64,000 nt of DNA from RGIG2041 sp045578865 (GCA_045578865.1 JAZNLB010000013.1:1-64000), one strand, 5' to 3'. Numbered from the stretch's first letter, positions 16,998-26,060 are shown. Program-made: numbers and translations. The notes: a model not told the origin generated them from the letters alone.

Positions 16998-17033
16998 TGC
17001 CGAGTGTTCCTTAAGGACACTCGGCAGTTTTTT
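16998..17033 (+). terminator. Terminator after the AEC transporter gene
   Basis: TGCCGAGTGTCC-type stem closing a TTAA loop (12 bp, 16998-17025 with one mismatch pair region) followed by six T residues at 17028-17033. Confidence 0.9.
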
Positions 17034-17360
17034 CGTTCTTCGGTGGTTAGAGGCGAATAAAATAGCACTTGAAATATGAGCATAATGAAAGAATGTGGTA
17101 CGCCGGATTGCCGTTACATAAAAGGTGCAGATTTTGTCGAAAATTGTGAAAGAAAAATATGGACATAAAAAGCATACATATTTTTGGCGTGCGGCGGGGA
17201 TTCTTAGGGGACGAAGGGCCCCTTACGCGGTTTTAAGGGGTCCGGGGGAAATACGCGTCCCGGGACTTTTGGGACTTTTGGTCACAAAAGTACATCTTTG
17301 AAACGGTGGAGAAACAATACGCAGAGATTTGTGCATGGATTGCGGAGTTTTGTAGTAAAT

Positions 17361-17388
17361 AAAAAAATGCCCTGTCGGGCATTTTTTT
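17361..17388 (-). terminator. Terminator of hpf
   Basis: 12-bp stem AAAAAAATGCCC with its complement around TGTC, A/T-rich on both sides; ends 3 bp after the hpf stop codon. Confidence 0.85.
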
Positions 17389-17390
17389 AT

Positions 17391-17918
17391 TTACTTATCT
17401 TGTTCTATCAGCGCATATTTACCGTCTTTTCTTTTATACACGACGCTGATAACATCATCTTCTGCGTTGTTAAATACGAAGAAGTTGTGTCCGAGCAATT
17501 CCATCTGCAAAATCGCCTCTTCCACATTCATCGGTTTGAAAGCAAAGCGCTTTACCTTTACGACCTTTAAATCGGGTTCTTCTTCAATAGGAGCAAAACC
17601 TTCATACGGTATATCAAAAGCACCCTTCTTTAACTTCTTTTCCAGATGCGTTTTGTGTTTGCGAAGTTGGCGCTCGATAATATCTACAATTTTATCAATG
17701 GCGGCATACAAATCGGCATCTCTTTCCTCTGCGCGATACATTACGCCGTTTTCATAAATGGTGGCTTCAATAATTTGGTCATCCTTTACGGTGCGGATGG
17801 TGACTTTTACTTCCGGCTCGCTTTTAAAATATTTTTCGAGTTTGCCCAGTCGTTTGTAAATTCTGTCCTTCATACCTTCTGTTACATCAATTTTTCTGCC
17901 TGTGATTACAAATTTCAT
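17391..17918 (-). CDS. hpf: Ribosome hibernation promoting factor, long form
   Basis: 175-residue protein that dimerises 70S ribosomes into inactive 100S particles in resting cells. The N-terminal domain (about 1-100, MKFVITGRKIDVTEGMK to the basic helix RQLRKHKTHLEKKLKK) binds the 30S subunit; the C-terminal domain (about 118-175, VKVKRFAFKPMNVEEAILQM) is the dimerisation domain found only in the long form. The start at 17918 is chosen because AAGGAG is 9 bp upstream; an ATG three codons earlier abuts that site. Single gene with its own promoter and terminator. Confidence 0.96.
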   Translation of the reverse strand: MKFVITGRKIDVTEGMKDRIYKRLGKLEKYFKSEPEVKVTIRTVKDDQIIEATIYENGVMYRAEERDADLYAAIDKIVDIIERQLRKHKTHLEKKLKKGAFDIPYEGFAPIEEEPDLKVVKVKRFAFKPMNVEEAILQMELLGHNFFVFNNAEDDVISVVYKRKDGKYALIEQDK

Positions 17919-17966
17919 ATATGTCATCTCCTTACCTGTGCATTGCAGGGCACACTGCCCTGTAAC

Positions 17967-17995
17967 TATATATACCACCGAATTTATATCTTCAA
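17967..17995 (-). promoter_or_regulatory. Promoter of hpf
   Basis: Minus-strand TTGAAG and TATATA boxes with 17-bp spacing, in the 116-bp gap upstream of hpf. No sigma-B or sigma-H type boxes were noticed. Confidence 0.5.
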
Positions 17996-17996
17996 A

Positions 17997-18031
17997 CAAA
18001 AAAATGTGCAAAATTAAATTTTGCACATTTA
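17997..18031 (-). terminator. Terminator of the pyridoxal kinase/ECF operon
   Basis: AAATGTGCAAAA stem with its complement around a 5-nt loop, followed on the minus strand by seven T residues; 4 bp after the stop codon of the S-component gene. Confidence 0.9.
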
Positions 18032-18034
18032 TGT

Positions 18035-18529
18035 TTACAGTATTTTGGATTTCACCATCGCGCCGCGCAGGAAAAATGCGGCGATAATGCCGAAAACGGC
18101 TTGCGGCCAACTGACAATCAGCATCTGGATTGCGGAAAGTTCGCGCAGCCCCATAATGAAATAGTCGAAGATAAAATAACCAAGCATCATCACGCCGCCG
18201 CCCGCAATCATGTGGATGAATACCCTCACCGACAAGGGCTTTCTTTGCTTTGCCGCAGGCAAAACGCAGGCGCACATTGCGGCTTTGATTAAAAGTGTAG
18301 GCAGGGCATAGATGGTATAACCGCTGGTTAAATCGGCGAGCATAGAGCCAAAACCTGCGGCGCACACGCCTATAGAACCGCCGGGGATAAAAGCGCAAAG
18401 TAAAACGAGCGCATCACCTGCGTGAACATACCCGAGCGGACCGACCGGAAACTGTGTAAATCGGGTGGCAATGAAGACGAGCGCGGTCATAATGGCGGCG
18501 CGTGTCAATTTTTGTGTGGAACTTTTCAT
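18035..18529 (-). CDS. ECF transporter S component, probably for vitamin B6
   Basis: 164-residue integral membrane protein with the pattern of ECF S components: an N-terminal LTRAAIMTALVFIATRF helix, VGPLGYVHAGDALVLL, a small-residue-rich span with GSMLADLTSGY, and four or more further hydrophobic segments. S components bind a vitamin and dock onto a shared energising module (EcfA/A'/T), not present in the window. The gene overlaps the upstream pyridoxal/pyridoxine kinase gene by 4 bp (ATGA), which points to vitamin B6 as the substrate; this is inference from context. GGAGGAG precedes the ATG at 18529. Confidence 0.85.
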   Translation of the reverse strand: MKSSTQKLTRAAIMTALVFIATRFTQFPVGPLGYVHAGDALVLLCAFIPGGSIGVCAAGFGSMLADLTSGYTIYALPTLLIKAAMCACVLPAAKQRKPLSVRVFIHMIAGGGVMMLGYFIFDYFIMGLRELSAIQMLIVSWPQAVFGIIAAFFLRGAMVKSKIL

Positions 18530-19407
18530 AGTTTCTCCTCCTTCAAAGGCTTGCATGCAGAAGAGATGTCCGTGTGCGTCAGCGTGCTTAAATGCTGTTC
18601 AAGCAGCACGCCGTCTCGCGGCAAAGTGCCGGCTTCAAAGGTGGAACGAATGCACAGGGAAACAAACTCTACGGCGCGCGTGATGGCAATTTCAAGCGTA
18701 TTGCCCTGCAAAAGTGCGCCTGTCAACACGCTGGCAAAGGTATCGCCCGTACCGGGATATTGGGCAGGGATATAGGTGCAAGCATGTTGCAAAAAAGCAT
18801 CTGTTTTTTTATCGTAGGCAATTACACTGGTTTTGCTATTCGCCAGCGGTGCACTGGTAATGATAACGGTTTCGGGTCCGAGGTCTGCCAGGGCGCAGAG
18901 CCATTCGCGCGCTTCGGTTTGTGTGAGTGTTTCGGGCAGGTCACGCTCTAAAAGGAAGGCCGCCTCGGTGATGTTTGGCGTTATAATTTTGGCGCGCGAA
19001 ACCAGACGGCGCATATGCGGCACAAAATCTGCATCGAAAGTGGAATAGAGCACGCCGTCATCGGCAAAAGCCGGATCAACGACGACGAGCGGCGATGTAT
19101 CGGCAAAAGCGTCCATCATATCCGAAAGGATATCCGCCTGCTTTGCCGAGCCGAGAAATCCGGAATAAAGGCAGTCAAAACGGATATTTAAACTGCGCCA
19201 GTGTTTATAATAAGCCGTCAGCGTATCGGTCAGGTCTACAAATGTGTACCCGTCAAAACCACCGGTGTGCGTGGATAAAACTGCCGTCGGCATCGGGCAG
19301 ACCTGCATACCCATAGAAGATAAAATCGGTATTACAACCGACAAAGAGCACCTGCCGAAGCCGGACAAATCGTGTATGGCGGCGACAATCGGGATGGGAT
19401 TTTGCAT
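18526..19407 (-). CDS. pdxY: Pyridoxal/pyridoxine kinase
   Basis: Phosphorylates vitamin B6 vitamers on the PLP salvage route. 293 residues, ribokinase fold. Visible features: N-terminal DLSGFGRCSLSV with the small-residue substrate loop, the TAVLSTHTGGF segment that contacts pyridoxal, VDPAFADDG, TPNITEAAFLL, and the catalytic anion-hole motif GTGDTFASVLTGALL near the C-terminus. Whether it prefers pyridoxal (PdxY) or all vitamers (PdxK) cannot be told. A GAGGTGTG site precedes the ATG. First gene of a two-gene operon with the S component. Confidence 0.92.
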   Translation of the reverse strand: MQNPIPIVAAIHDLSGFGRCSLSVVIPILSSMGMQVCPMPTAVLSTHTGGFDGYTFVDLTDTLTAYYKHWRSLNIRFDCLYSGFLGSAKQADILSDMMDAFADTSPLVVVDPAFADDGVLYSTFDADFVPHMRRLVSRAKIITPNITEAAFLLERDLPETLTQTEAREWLCALADLGPETVIITSAPLANSKTSVIAYDKKTDAFLQHACTYIPAQYPGTGDTFASVLTGALLQGNTLEIAITRAVEFVSLCIRSTFEAGTLPRDGVLLEQHLSTLTHTDISSACKPLKEEKL

Positions 19408-19453
19408 GGTTACACACCTCGCTTTCGATGAAAGTTATCTGATAATCTACTTA

Positions 19454-19482
19454 ATTCTACTACAAAAGTGCGCCGTGTGCAA
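19454..19482 (-). promoter_or_regulatory. Promoter of the pyridoxal kinase/ECF operon
   Basis: Minus-strand TTGCAC and TAGAAT boxes with 17-bp spacing, about 46 bp upstream of the start at 19407; it faces the cdaA promoter. Confidence 0.55.
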
Positions 19483-19526
19483 GGGGTTGAAAAAAATTTA
19501 CCGCAATCGCAAAAAAAAGGTGGAAA

Positions 19527-19554
19527 TTGAGGTAGAAAAGTTGTATAATATAAT
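19527..19554 (+). promoter_or_regulatory. Promoter of cdaA-cdaR
   Basis: TTGAGG and TATAAT boxes with 16-bp spacing; leader of about 87 nt. No ydaO-type riboswitch is evident. Confidence 0.55.
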
Positions 19555-19647
19555 CATAGTTTTGTCGATTGCCTTTTGACAGAAAAACCGATGCGGAAAA
19601 ATTCGTATGTACAAGTAAGAAGGGCATATGTATAGGAGGTAGAAACT

Positions 19648-20496
19648 GTGGCGGAATTTTGGATAAATGTAACGGAGTTTATTTCCACAATCCGTATTTC
19701 GGATTTTATAGATGTTGCCGTCGTAGCCATTTTGGTGTATTGGGCAATCCGATTGATTCGCGAAACGCGTGCGGCTCAGTTGGTGAAGGGTTTATTGGTG
19801 CTGGTGGTCTTGTTCCAGGTCAGTTCATGGATGCGCTTTAACACGCTGCAATATATTTTGCAAAACACATTGCAGCTCGGTTTGATTGCACTTTTGATTG
19901 TATTTCAACCGGAGCTTCGCCGTGCGCTTGAACAAATCGGACACGGCGCATGGGGCAGAATGTTCGGCTTTACCAACCGCCAAAACAGCGGTGTGGAAGA
20001 ATTGGCAGAGCAAATCAGCCTTGCGGCAGACAGTCTGTCGAAAAACAAGGTGGGGGCGCTCATTTGTGTGGAGCGTATTACGAAACTCGGCGACATTGCC
20101 GCAGGCGGTACGAAACTTTCCGCGCATGTTTCAGCGGAACTGCTGGTCAACATTTTTGTGCCGAACACACCTCTGCACGACGGTGCGGTCATTATCGGAG
20201 ACAACCGCATTTTAGCGGCCGGATGCGTATTGCCGCTGACGGCGAAAAGTGATTTATCCAAGGAACTCGGTACACGCCATCGCGCGGCCATCGGTCTTTC
20301 AGAAAACTCGGATGCGGTTGTGGTGGTGGTCAGCGAGGAAACGGGAAAAATTTCCATTGCTTTAAACGGTGATTTAACGAGAAACTTAACCAGAGAAACC
20401 TTGCGCCGTGCAATCATAAAATCGCTTGCAACGGAGCAGGCGGCAAGCAAGGCAAAAAAACTTTTGTTTTGGAAAGGCGACAAGGCAGAAAAATAA
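19648..20496 (+). CDS. cdaA: Diadenylate cyclase CdaA
   Basis: Membrane-bound enzyme that makes cyclic di-AMP from two ATP. 282 residues: three N-terminal membrane spans (to about residue 90) and a DAC domain with the catalytic DGAVII motif at about residue 175 and RHRAAIGLSE at about 208. The GTG start at 19648 is fixed by TAGGAGGT 7 bp upstream. cdaR follows by 26 bp, as in most Firmicutes, but glmM, the common third gene, is not present; polC follows instead. Confidence 0.96.
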   Translation: MAEFWINVTEFISTIRISDFIDVAVVAILVYWAIRLIRETRAAQLVKGLLVLVVLFQVSSWMRFNTLQYILQNTLQLGLIALLIVFQPELRRALEQIGHGAWGRMFGFTNRQNSGVEELAEQISLAADSLSKNKVGALICVERITKLGDIAAGGTKLSAHVSAELLVNIFVPNTPLHDGAVIIGDNRILAAGCVLPLTAKSDLSKELGTRHRAAIGLSENSDAVVVVVSEETGKISIALNGDLTRNLTRETLRRAIIKSLATEQAASKAKKLLFWKGDKAEK

Positions 20497-20522
20497 GTTT
20501 AGGGCAGGAAGGTGAATGGAAG

Positions 20523-21464
20523 ATGAAAAAGTTTTTAACTTCTGATACGGCCTGGAAGATTTATTCTGTACTGATTGCCATCGTGCTTTGGTGCGTGGTG
20601 GTAGTCAATGAAAATCCGGACAGTACGCGTGAGGTTAATGATATTGGCATTACGATTGTCAATCAGGATGCGCTCGAACAGGCGGGACTTGCCTATGTGC
20701 AAAATGAGGATTTGTCCATGGATTTAAAGGTGAGTGGCAGACGACTGGCGATTGCAAAGGCTGAGCGGGTACTGGCGACGGTGACGGTGCCGAACATCCG
20801 CGTGGGCACATATGATTTGCCGATTGATATTCAGTCGCCGAGTAACGACATCCGTATTGTGAGCAAGAGTCGAGACACGGTGCGCGTTGTGGTGGAAAAA
20901 CGCGTTGAAAAGGTGCAGACGATTGAAGTAGTTATCAACGGCGTCGGCGAGGAAGAGCGCATGCTCTATAAAACACAGTTGGATGCGACAAGCGTGCTTT
21001 TAACCGGTCCGCAGAGCGTAATTGATAAGGTTGAGCGTGTGTATGTGAGCGTCAATAAAAATGATACCGGCAAAAAGATTAAAGCGGATTTGCTCATTGA
21101 GGACCGCCGTGGCAACAACTTAACGCAGGATGCGAACATCGCAAAAACCTTTGATGCAGTCAACCTCAGTTTAACCAAACTGACAAGTGCACAGACGGCG
21201 GTGGAGGCAGTTTTGGAGGGCGCAGTAGCAGATAATTATGGGGTGCTTGAAACGGTGATAGAACCGGAAACGGTACTTCTGGGGGCGGAAAAAAAGAGCG
21301 ACACCTGGCTTGAAACCATCAAAACCCTGCCGATTTCGGTGGAAGGAAAAAAGTACGATTTTACCGAGACGGTAGAGCTGGATGTGCCGGAAGGCTATGA
21401 ACTTTTGGAGAAAAAAGCAACCGTAAAGGTTACGGTGAAAATCGGACCTGTACAGGCGCAGTAA
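20523..21464 (+). CDS. cdaR: CdaA regulator CdaR (YbbR repeats)
   Basis: 313-residue protein with one N-terminal membrane span (TAWKIYSVLIAIVLWCVVVV) and an extracellular part made of about three YbbR-type beta repeats, two of them marked by LPIDIQSPS and LPISVEGKK segments with PxxVxLxG-like strands. It modulates CdaA activity at the membrane. The ATG at 20523 was chosen for homology; AGGAAGGTG lies upstream and an in-frame alternative a few codons earlier cannot be excluded. Confidence 0.92.
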   Translation: MKKFLTSDTAWKIYSVLIAIVLWCVVVVNENPDSTREVNDIGITIVNQDALEQAGLAYVQNEDLSMDLKVSGRRLAIAKAERVLATVTVPNIRVGTYDLPIDIQSPSNDIRIVSKSRDTVRVVVEKRVEKVQTIEVVINGVGEEERMLYKTQLDATSVLLTGPQSVIDKVERVYVSVNKNDTGKKIKADLLIEDRRGNNLTQDANIAKTFDAVNLSLTKLTSAQTAVEAVLEGAVADNYGVLETVIEPETVLLGAEKKSDTWLETIKTLPISVEGKKYDFTETVELDVPEGYELLEKKATVKVTVKIGPVQAQ

Positions 21465-21469
21465 AATAC

Positions 21470-21493
21470 GGGGCGTGGATAACGCCCCTTTCT
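21470..21493 (+). terminator. Weak terminator-like hairpin between cdaR and polC
   Basis: GGGGCGT at 21470-21476 pairs with ACGCCCC at 21482-21488 around GGATA, followed by TTTCT. The short T tract suggests partial termination. Confidence 0.5.
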
Positions 21494-21522
21494 AATCAAT
21501 AAAAAAGGAAATGTAGGGTATT

Positions 21523-24500
21523 ATGACCAAGGTAAAAGATATTTTCCCGGATGCGCCGGGAGAAATACTTGATATTGAAATAGAAAAAATCAATGTAAAC
21601 AAGGCCACGCGAGTGATGAATATTTTGCTTTGCGGCGCTGGAGACGACAGGTCCGATGTGGCAAAGTTGATCGCAGAGAGTTTTAAAGAGAAGTTTAAAC
21701 TCAGCGAGGCGTTGGTGCAATATATGGAAAAGAGCCTTTCGCGCGCGCAGCAACATGCCAAAGAGCGTGAAGCCGCAATTCTGGCGCAGCTGAAAAGCGA
21801 GAGTGTAAATCGCGGCCCGAGCGAGATTATTATGGGCAAAAAAATCAAGGGCAAACTCACACCGCTGGAGGATATTGTGCCCGAAATGGGCAGAGTGCAT
21901 ACCTCGGGTGAAATCTTTGATGTGGAATTTAAAGAGCGCAGAGACGGTGCGTGGATTGTAACGGTGGATATCACAAACAAAAAAAGTTCGATTACGGTTA
22001 AACTGTTTTGTGATGTACCGCAACGCGGCGACCGTGCAGGCGGCACTTACACGAAACAGACACCGCAAAAAGAAAAGATGGAAAAGCGCCTGACCAAAGG
22101 CACGAATATTGCGGTCAACGCAGATATTGTCTATGATAAATACGCAGGCGATTATGTTTTGTTTGCCAATGACATCAACGAACTGGAAAAGATAGGCGTA
22201 AAAACGGATGATGAGCCGCAAAAGCGCGTGGAACTTCATGTGCATACGCAGATGTCGGCAATGGACGGCGTTTCTTCGGCGACGGATTTGATTGCGCGCG
22301 CCGCTAAGTGGGGACATAAGGCGATTGCCATAACGGATCACGGCGTGGTGCAGGCTTTTCCCGAAGCGGCGAAGGCTGCCAAGAAAAACGGCATCAAGGT
22401 GCTCTACGGCGTAGAAGGTTATGTGGTCGACGACCATCAGCGAATTGTGTTTGGCGCAAAAGAGGCTTCGCTTAAAGACAGTTTTGTTGTGTTTGATATT
22501 GAAACGACGGGCCTGTCTGCGGATAAGTGCTATATTACGGAAATTGGTGCAATCAAGGTTGTGAACGGGGAGATTTACGATTCGTTTTCTACCTTTGTGC
22601 ATCCGCCGGTGAGCATCCCGCAAAAGATTGTGGAACTGACGGGCATTACCGATGCGATGGTGGCAGATGCGCCGGAGGAAGAAGAGGCTGTGCGTAAATT
22701 TATGGAGTACTGCGAGGGCAGTGTGCTCGTAGCGCACAACGCCAACTTTGATACGGGATTTATCCGCGCCGCACTTGAACGCATGGGCGAGAATTTTACG
22801 CACACCTACATAGATACGCTCGAACTTTCGCGCAAACTTTTAACGCAGCTCAAAAGCCATAAACTCAACATCGTTGCAAGGCATTTGAAAATCAAACTCG
22901 AAAATCATCATCGTGCGGTAGACGATGCGTTTGCTACGGCGCAGATTTTCGTGCAGTTTTTAGGGATGCTTGAAAAGCGGGATATCCAAAGTATCGGTGC
23001 ACTCAACACCGCTTTTGGTGATGCCATTGATGTGCGGGGCGCATCGTCGCACCACATCATTATTTTGGCGAAAAACTATGTCGGTCTGGAAAATCTGTAC
23101 CGACTGATTTCGGCATCCAATTTGGACTATTATTATCGTCAACCTCGCATGCCGAAAAGCATCATCAACAAGTATCGCGAAGGCTTGATTGTCGGTTCTG
23201 CCTGCGAAGCGGGCGAACTTTATCAGGCAGTATTCGGCGGAAAGAGCGCCGATGTAATTGATGCGATTGCATCGTTTTACGATTACTATGAAATTCAGCC
23301 GCTCGGCAACAACGCATTTATGCTTCGTGATGGCTCGGTGCAGTCCAAAAAGGATTTGCAGGAGGTCAACAAAAAGATTATCGCGCTTGCCGACAAGCAC
23401 GCAAAACCAGTTGTTGCTACGGGCGATGTGCATTTTCTCAATCCGGAAGATGAGGTGTACCGCCGTGTGTTGATGGCGGGCAAAGGCTTTGACGATGCAG
23501 ATTTGCAGGCGCCGCTTTACTTGCGTACCACAAGAGAAATGCTCGATGAATTTTCGTATCTCGACGAAGAAACCGCTTACCGCGTGGTCGTTGAAAATCC
23601 GAACAAAATTGCAGATATGATTGAGGTGTTAGAGCCGGTAAAGGACGGCACATATCCGCCGAGCATTGAAGGTGCGAAGGACGATATTGTCCGCATGAGT
23701 TATGAAACGGCGAAAAAGATTTACGGCGAAGTGTTGCCGGAGTTGGTGGAAGAGCGCATTAAAAAGGAACTTGATTCCATTGTGACTTACGGTTTTTCCG
23801 TTATGTATATGATTGCCCATAAACTTGTGGCAAAGTCAAATTCGGACGGTTATCTCGTTGGTTCGAGAGGTTCGGTCGGTTCGTCGTTTATCGCCTTTCT
23901 GACAGGAATTACCGAGGTAAACGCACTGCCGGCACACTACATTTGCCCGAAGTGTAAGCACAGTGAATTCAGCGGAGACGGCAGCGGTATTTCAGGCTGC
24001 GACCTGCCGGATAAATATTGTCCGGAATGTGGAGAACTGTATAAAAAAGATGGCCATGATATTCCGTTTGAGACCTTCCTCGGCTTTAAGGGCGACAAAG
24101 CCCCGGATATTGACTTAAACTTCTCCGGCGAGTACCAAAGTGTTGCCCACAAGTATACGGAAGAACTTTTTGGCGAGGGGTATGTTTTCCGTGCAGGTAC
24201 AATCGGTACGATTGCGGACAAGACGGCGTTCGGCTATGTCAAAAAATACTTTGCAGAGCGTTCGCAGGTGGTGCACAGTGCAGAAATCAAGAGAATTACG
24301 CTTGGCTGTACGGGCGTAAAGCGTACGACAGGGCAGCACCCGGGCGGTGTTATTGTATGTCCGAAAAATTTGGATATTCATATGTTTACACCGGTGCAAC
24401 ATCCGGCGGAGGACCCGACAAGTGATATTGTAACAACGCACTTTGACTACCACTCTATTCACGATAACCTTTTAAAACTTGATATTCTCGGCCACGATGA

Positions 24501-25527
24501 TCCGACGGTAATTCGTATGCTTGAGGATTTGACGGGGATAGATGCCAAGACGATACCGCTGGACGATGAGGATACGCTCAGCTTGTTCGACTCGACCAAG
24601 GCGCTCGGCGTAGCACCGGACGATATCGGCTCCCCCGTCGGAACATTCGGTGTGCCGGAGTTCGGTACGGCATTTGTACGCCAGATGCTTGTGGATACCA
24701 AACCGACAACCTTTTCCGAACTTTTGCGTATTTCCGGTCTTTCGCACGGTACGGATGTGTGGCTCAACAACGCCCAGGATTACATCCGCGCAGGTACGAT
24801 TACCTTAAAAGAGGCCATCTGTACGCGTGACGATATTATGATTTACTTAATTCATATGGGTCTGCCGCCGCAGGATGCCTTTTCGATTATGGAAAAGGTA
24901 AGAAAAGGCAAGGGACTTTCGGCAGAGGATGAGCGACTGATGCGCGAAAACGAGGTGCCGGAATGGTACATCGAGTCGTGTAATAAAATTAAGTATATGT
25001 TCCCGAAAGCGCACGCAGCGGCGTATGTGATGATGGCGTTTAGAATTGCGTGGTATAAGGTGCACAGACCGGTAGAGTATTACTGTGCGTATTTCTCTAT
25101 CCGTGCGCTCGGCGCGTTTGATGCGGAATTGATGTGCAACGGCATGGACAATCTGCGCGCGGCGATGCGTGAAATAGATGCGATGGAAAAACCGACGCAA
25201 AAAGATGCGGATTTGTATACCACAATGGAACTTGTGCGTGAAATGTATGCGCGCGGTTTCGAATTTGCGCCGATAGATTTGTATGCTTCGGATGCGAAAA
25301 ACTTTCTGCCGTGTGACGGTAAAATTTTGCCGCCGCTTTCGAGTTTGCCGGGCATCAGTATTGCCATCGGCGAATCGATTGCCGAGGCGCGCACGCAGGG
25401 CGAGTTTACCTCCATTGAAGATTTTGCAACGCGCACAAAAGTGCCGAAAACGGGCGTGGAAACCTTGGAGAGAAACGGTTGCTTTAAGGGCATGAAGGAA
25501 AGCAGTCAGTTGACCTTTGATTTTTAA
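21523..25527 (+). CDS. polC: DNA polymerase III, PolC-type alpha subunit with 3'-5' exonuclease
   Basis: Leading replicative polymerase of Firmicutes. 1334 residues, about 100 shorter than B. subtilis PolC, the difference lying mainly in the N-terminal domain. In order: OB-fold region (about 115-225), PHP domain starting at ELHVHTQMSAMDG (about 236), inserted DnaQ-type exonuclease with FDIETTG at about 323-329 and HRAVDDA near its end, remainder of PHP, a four-cysteine zinc site (CPKC and CPEC pairs, about 808-838), and the palm with catalytic aspartates in PDIDLNFSGEYQ (about 861). The insertion of the exonuclease into PHP is diagnostic of PolC. An AAAAGGAAATG-type site precedes the ATG. Confidence 0.97.
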   Translation: MTKVKDIFPDAPGEILDIEIEKINVNKATRVMNILLCGAGDDRSDVAKLIAESFKEKFKLSEALVQYMEKSLSRAQQHAKEREAAILAQLKSESVNRGPSEIIMGKKIKGKLTPLEDIVPEMGRVHTSGEIFDVEFKERRDGAWIVTVDITNKKSSITVKLFCDVPQRGDRAGGTYTKQTPQKEKMEKRLTKGTNIAVNADIVYDKYAGDYVLFANDINELEKIGVKTDDEPQKRVELHVHTQMSAMDGVSSATDLIARAAKWGHKAIAITDHGVVQAFPEAAKAAKKNGIKVLYGVEGYVVDDHQRIVFGAKEASLKDSFVVFDIETTGLSADKCYITEIGAIKVVNGEIYDSFSTFVHPPVSIPQKIVELTGITDAMVADAPEEEEAVRKFMEYCEGSVLVAHNANFDTGFIRAALERMGENFTHTYIDTLELSRKLLTQLKSHKLNIVARHLKIKLENHHRAVDDAFATAQIFVQFLGMLEKRDIQSIGALNTAFGDAIDVRGASSHHIIILAKNYVGLENLYRLISASNLDYYYRQPRMPKSIINKYREGLIVGSACEAGELYQAVFGGKSADVIDAIASFYDYYEIQPLGNNAFMLRDGSVQSKKDLQEVNKKIIALADKHAKPVVATGDVHFLNPEDEVYRRVLMAGKGFDDADLQAPLYLRTTREMLDEFSYLDEETAYRVVVENPNKIADMIEVLEPVKDGTYPPSIEGAKDDIVRMSYETAKKIYGEVLPELVEERIKKELDSIVTYGFSVMYMIAHKLVAKSNSDGYLVGSRGSVGSSFIAFLTGITEVNALPAHYICPKCKHSEFSGDGSGISGCDLPDKYCPECGELYKKDGHDIPFETFLGFKGDKAPDIDLNFSGEYQSVAHKYTEELFGEGYVFRAGTIGTIADKTAFGYVKKYFAERSQVVHSAEIKRITLGCTGVKRTTGQHPGGVIVCPKNLDIHMFTPVQHPAEDPTSDIVTTHFDYHSIHDNLLKLDILGHDDPTVIRMLEDLTGIDAKTIPLDDEDTLSLFDSTKALGVAPDDIGSPVGTFGVPEFGTAFVRQMLVDTKPTTFSELLRISGLSHGTDVWLNNAQDYIRAGTITLKEAICTRDDIMIYLIHMGLPPQDAFSIMEKVRKGKGLSAEDERLMRENEVPEWYIESCNKIKYMFPKAHAAAYVMMAFRIAWYKVHRPVEYYCAYFSIRALGAFDAELMCNGMDNLRAAMREIDAMEKPTQKDADLYTTMELVREMYARGFEFAPIDLYASDAKNFLPCDGKILPPLSSLPGISIAIGESIAEARTQGEFTSIEDFATRTKVPKTGVETLERNGCFKGMKESSQLTFDF

Positions 25528-25586
25528 CCGCAAACACACACAAAGACGCCCTTTCAGGCGGGTTCGCATGGTTAAGGAGAAACAGT

Positions 25587-26060
25587 ATGGTTAAAATTTT
25601 ATTTGTATGTTTGGGCAATATCTGCCGCAGCCCGATGGCGGAGTTTCTGATGCGGGACACGGTAGAAAAACTGGGGCGCTCAGACGAATTTGTGATTGCT
25701 TCGGCGGCGACGAGCACTTGGGAACTCGGCAACGGCGTGCACCACGGCACGCGGGAGATTTTACGCTCGAAGGGGATAGATACGGCAGGTAAGCGTGCCG
25801 TATTGCTCACGAAAGAAGACGGCAAGATATACGATTATATTATCGGCATGGAGATGATGAATGTAAAAGACATTTATCGCAGGATAGACAATGCTGATGC
25901 ACATAAAGTATGCAGACTTCTGGATTTTACCGATGCGCCGGGCGATATTGCTGACCCGTGGTATACAGGAGATTTTGGGGCGACCTATCGGGATATTGCA
26001 AGGGGAATAGACGGTCTTTTGGCACATATTGATGCGAAAAAAGGAAAGATTGTCAAATGA
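25587..26060 (+). CDS. Low molecular weight protein-tyrosine (arginine) phosphatase
   Basis: 157-residue cytoplasmic phosphatase of the LMW-PTP fold. The signature loop CLGNICRS holds the nucleophile Cys8 and Arg14, followed by Ser15; the general acid is in DPWYTGDF. Family members remove phosphate from tyrosine or, in some Firmicutes, arginine residues; the substrate is not deducible. No tyrosine-kinase or capsule genes are adjacent, only galE downstream with its own promoter. TTAAGGAGAAACAG precedes the ATG. Confidence 0.93.
   Translation: MVKILFVCLGNICRSPMAEFLMRDTVEKLGRSDEFVIASAATSTWELGNGVHHGTREILRSKGIDTAGKRAVLLTKEDGKIYDYIIGMEMMNVKDIYRRIDNADAHKVCRLLDFTDAPGDIADPWYTGDFGATYRDIARGIDGLLAHIDAKKGKIVK

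Larger units (their letters stand above)
16985..17390. other. 406-bp intergenic region with a broken reading frame
   Basis: Between two convergent terminators. From 17159 a frame reads a Met, 24 more codons, one TAA, then about 41 further codons ending in stop near the hpf terminator; the part after the TAA has protein-like composition (RDFWDFWSQKYIFETVEK). Bases 17200-17295 are G+C-rich with several small inverted repeats, and GGTTTTAAGGGGTCC resembles a segment at about 34430-34450 on the other strand. No functional gene is claimed. Confidence 0.4.

Noticed and set aside
17919..18398. N-terminal extension of hpf by 160 codons
   Set aside because: Reads antisense-frame residues through the ECF gene and its terminator; the family protein starts MKFVITG at 17918.
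19900..20483. Overlapping frames on both strands inside cdaA
   Set aside because: They share no family signature, lack ribosome binding sites and coincide with the well-conserved DAC domain.
21496..22803. Long open frame on the minus strand opposite polC (435 codons)
   Set aside because: Antisense to the PolC N-terminal and exonuclease region, with a basic, His/Arg-rich composition typical of shadow frames.
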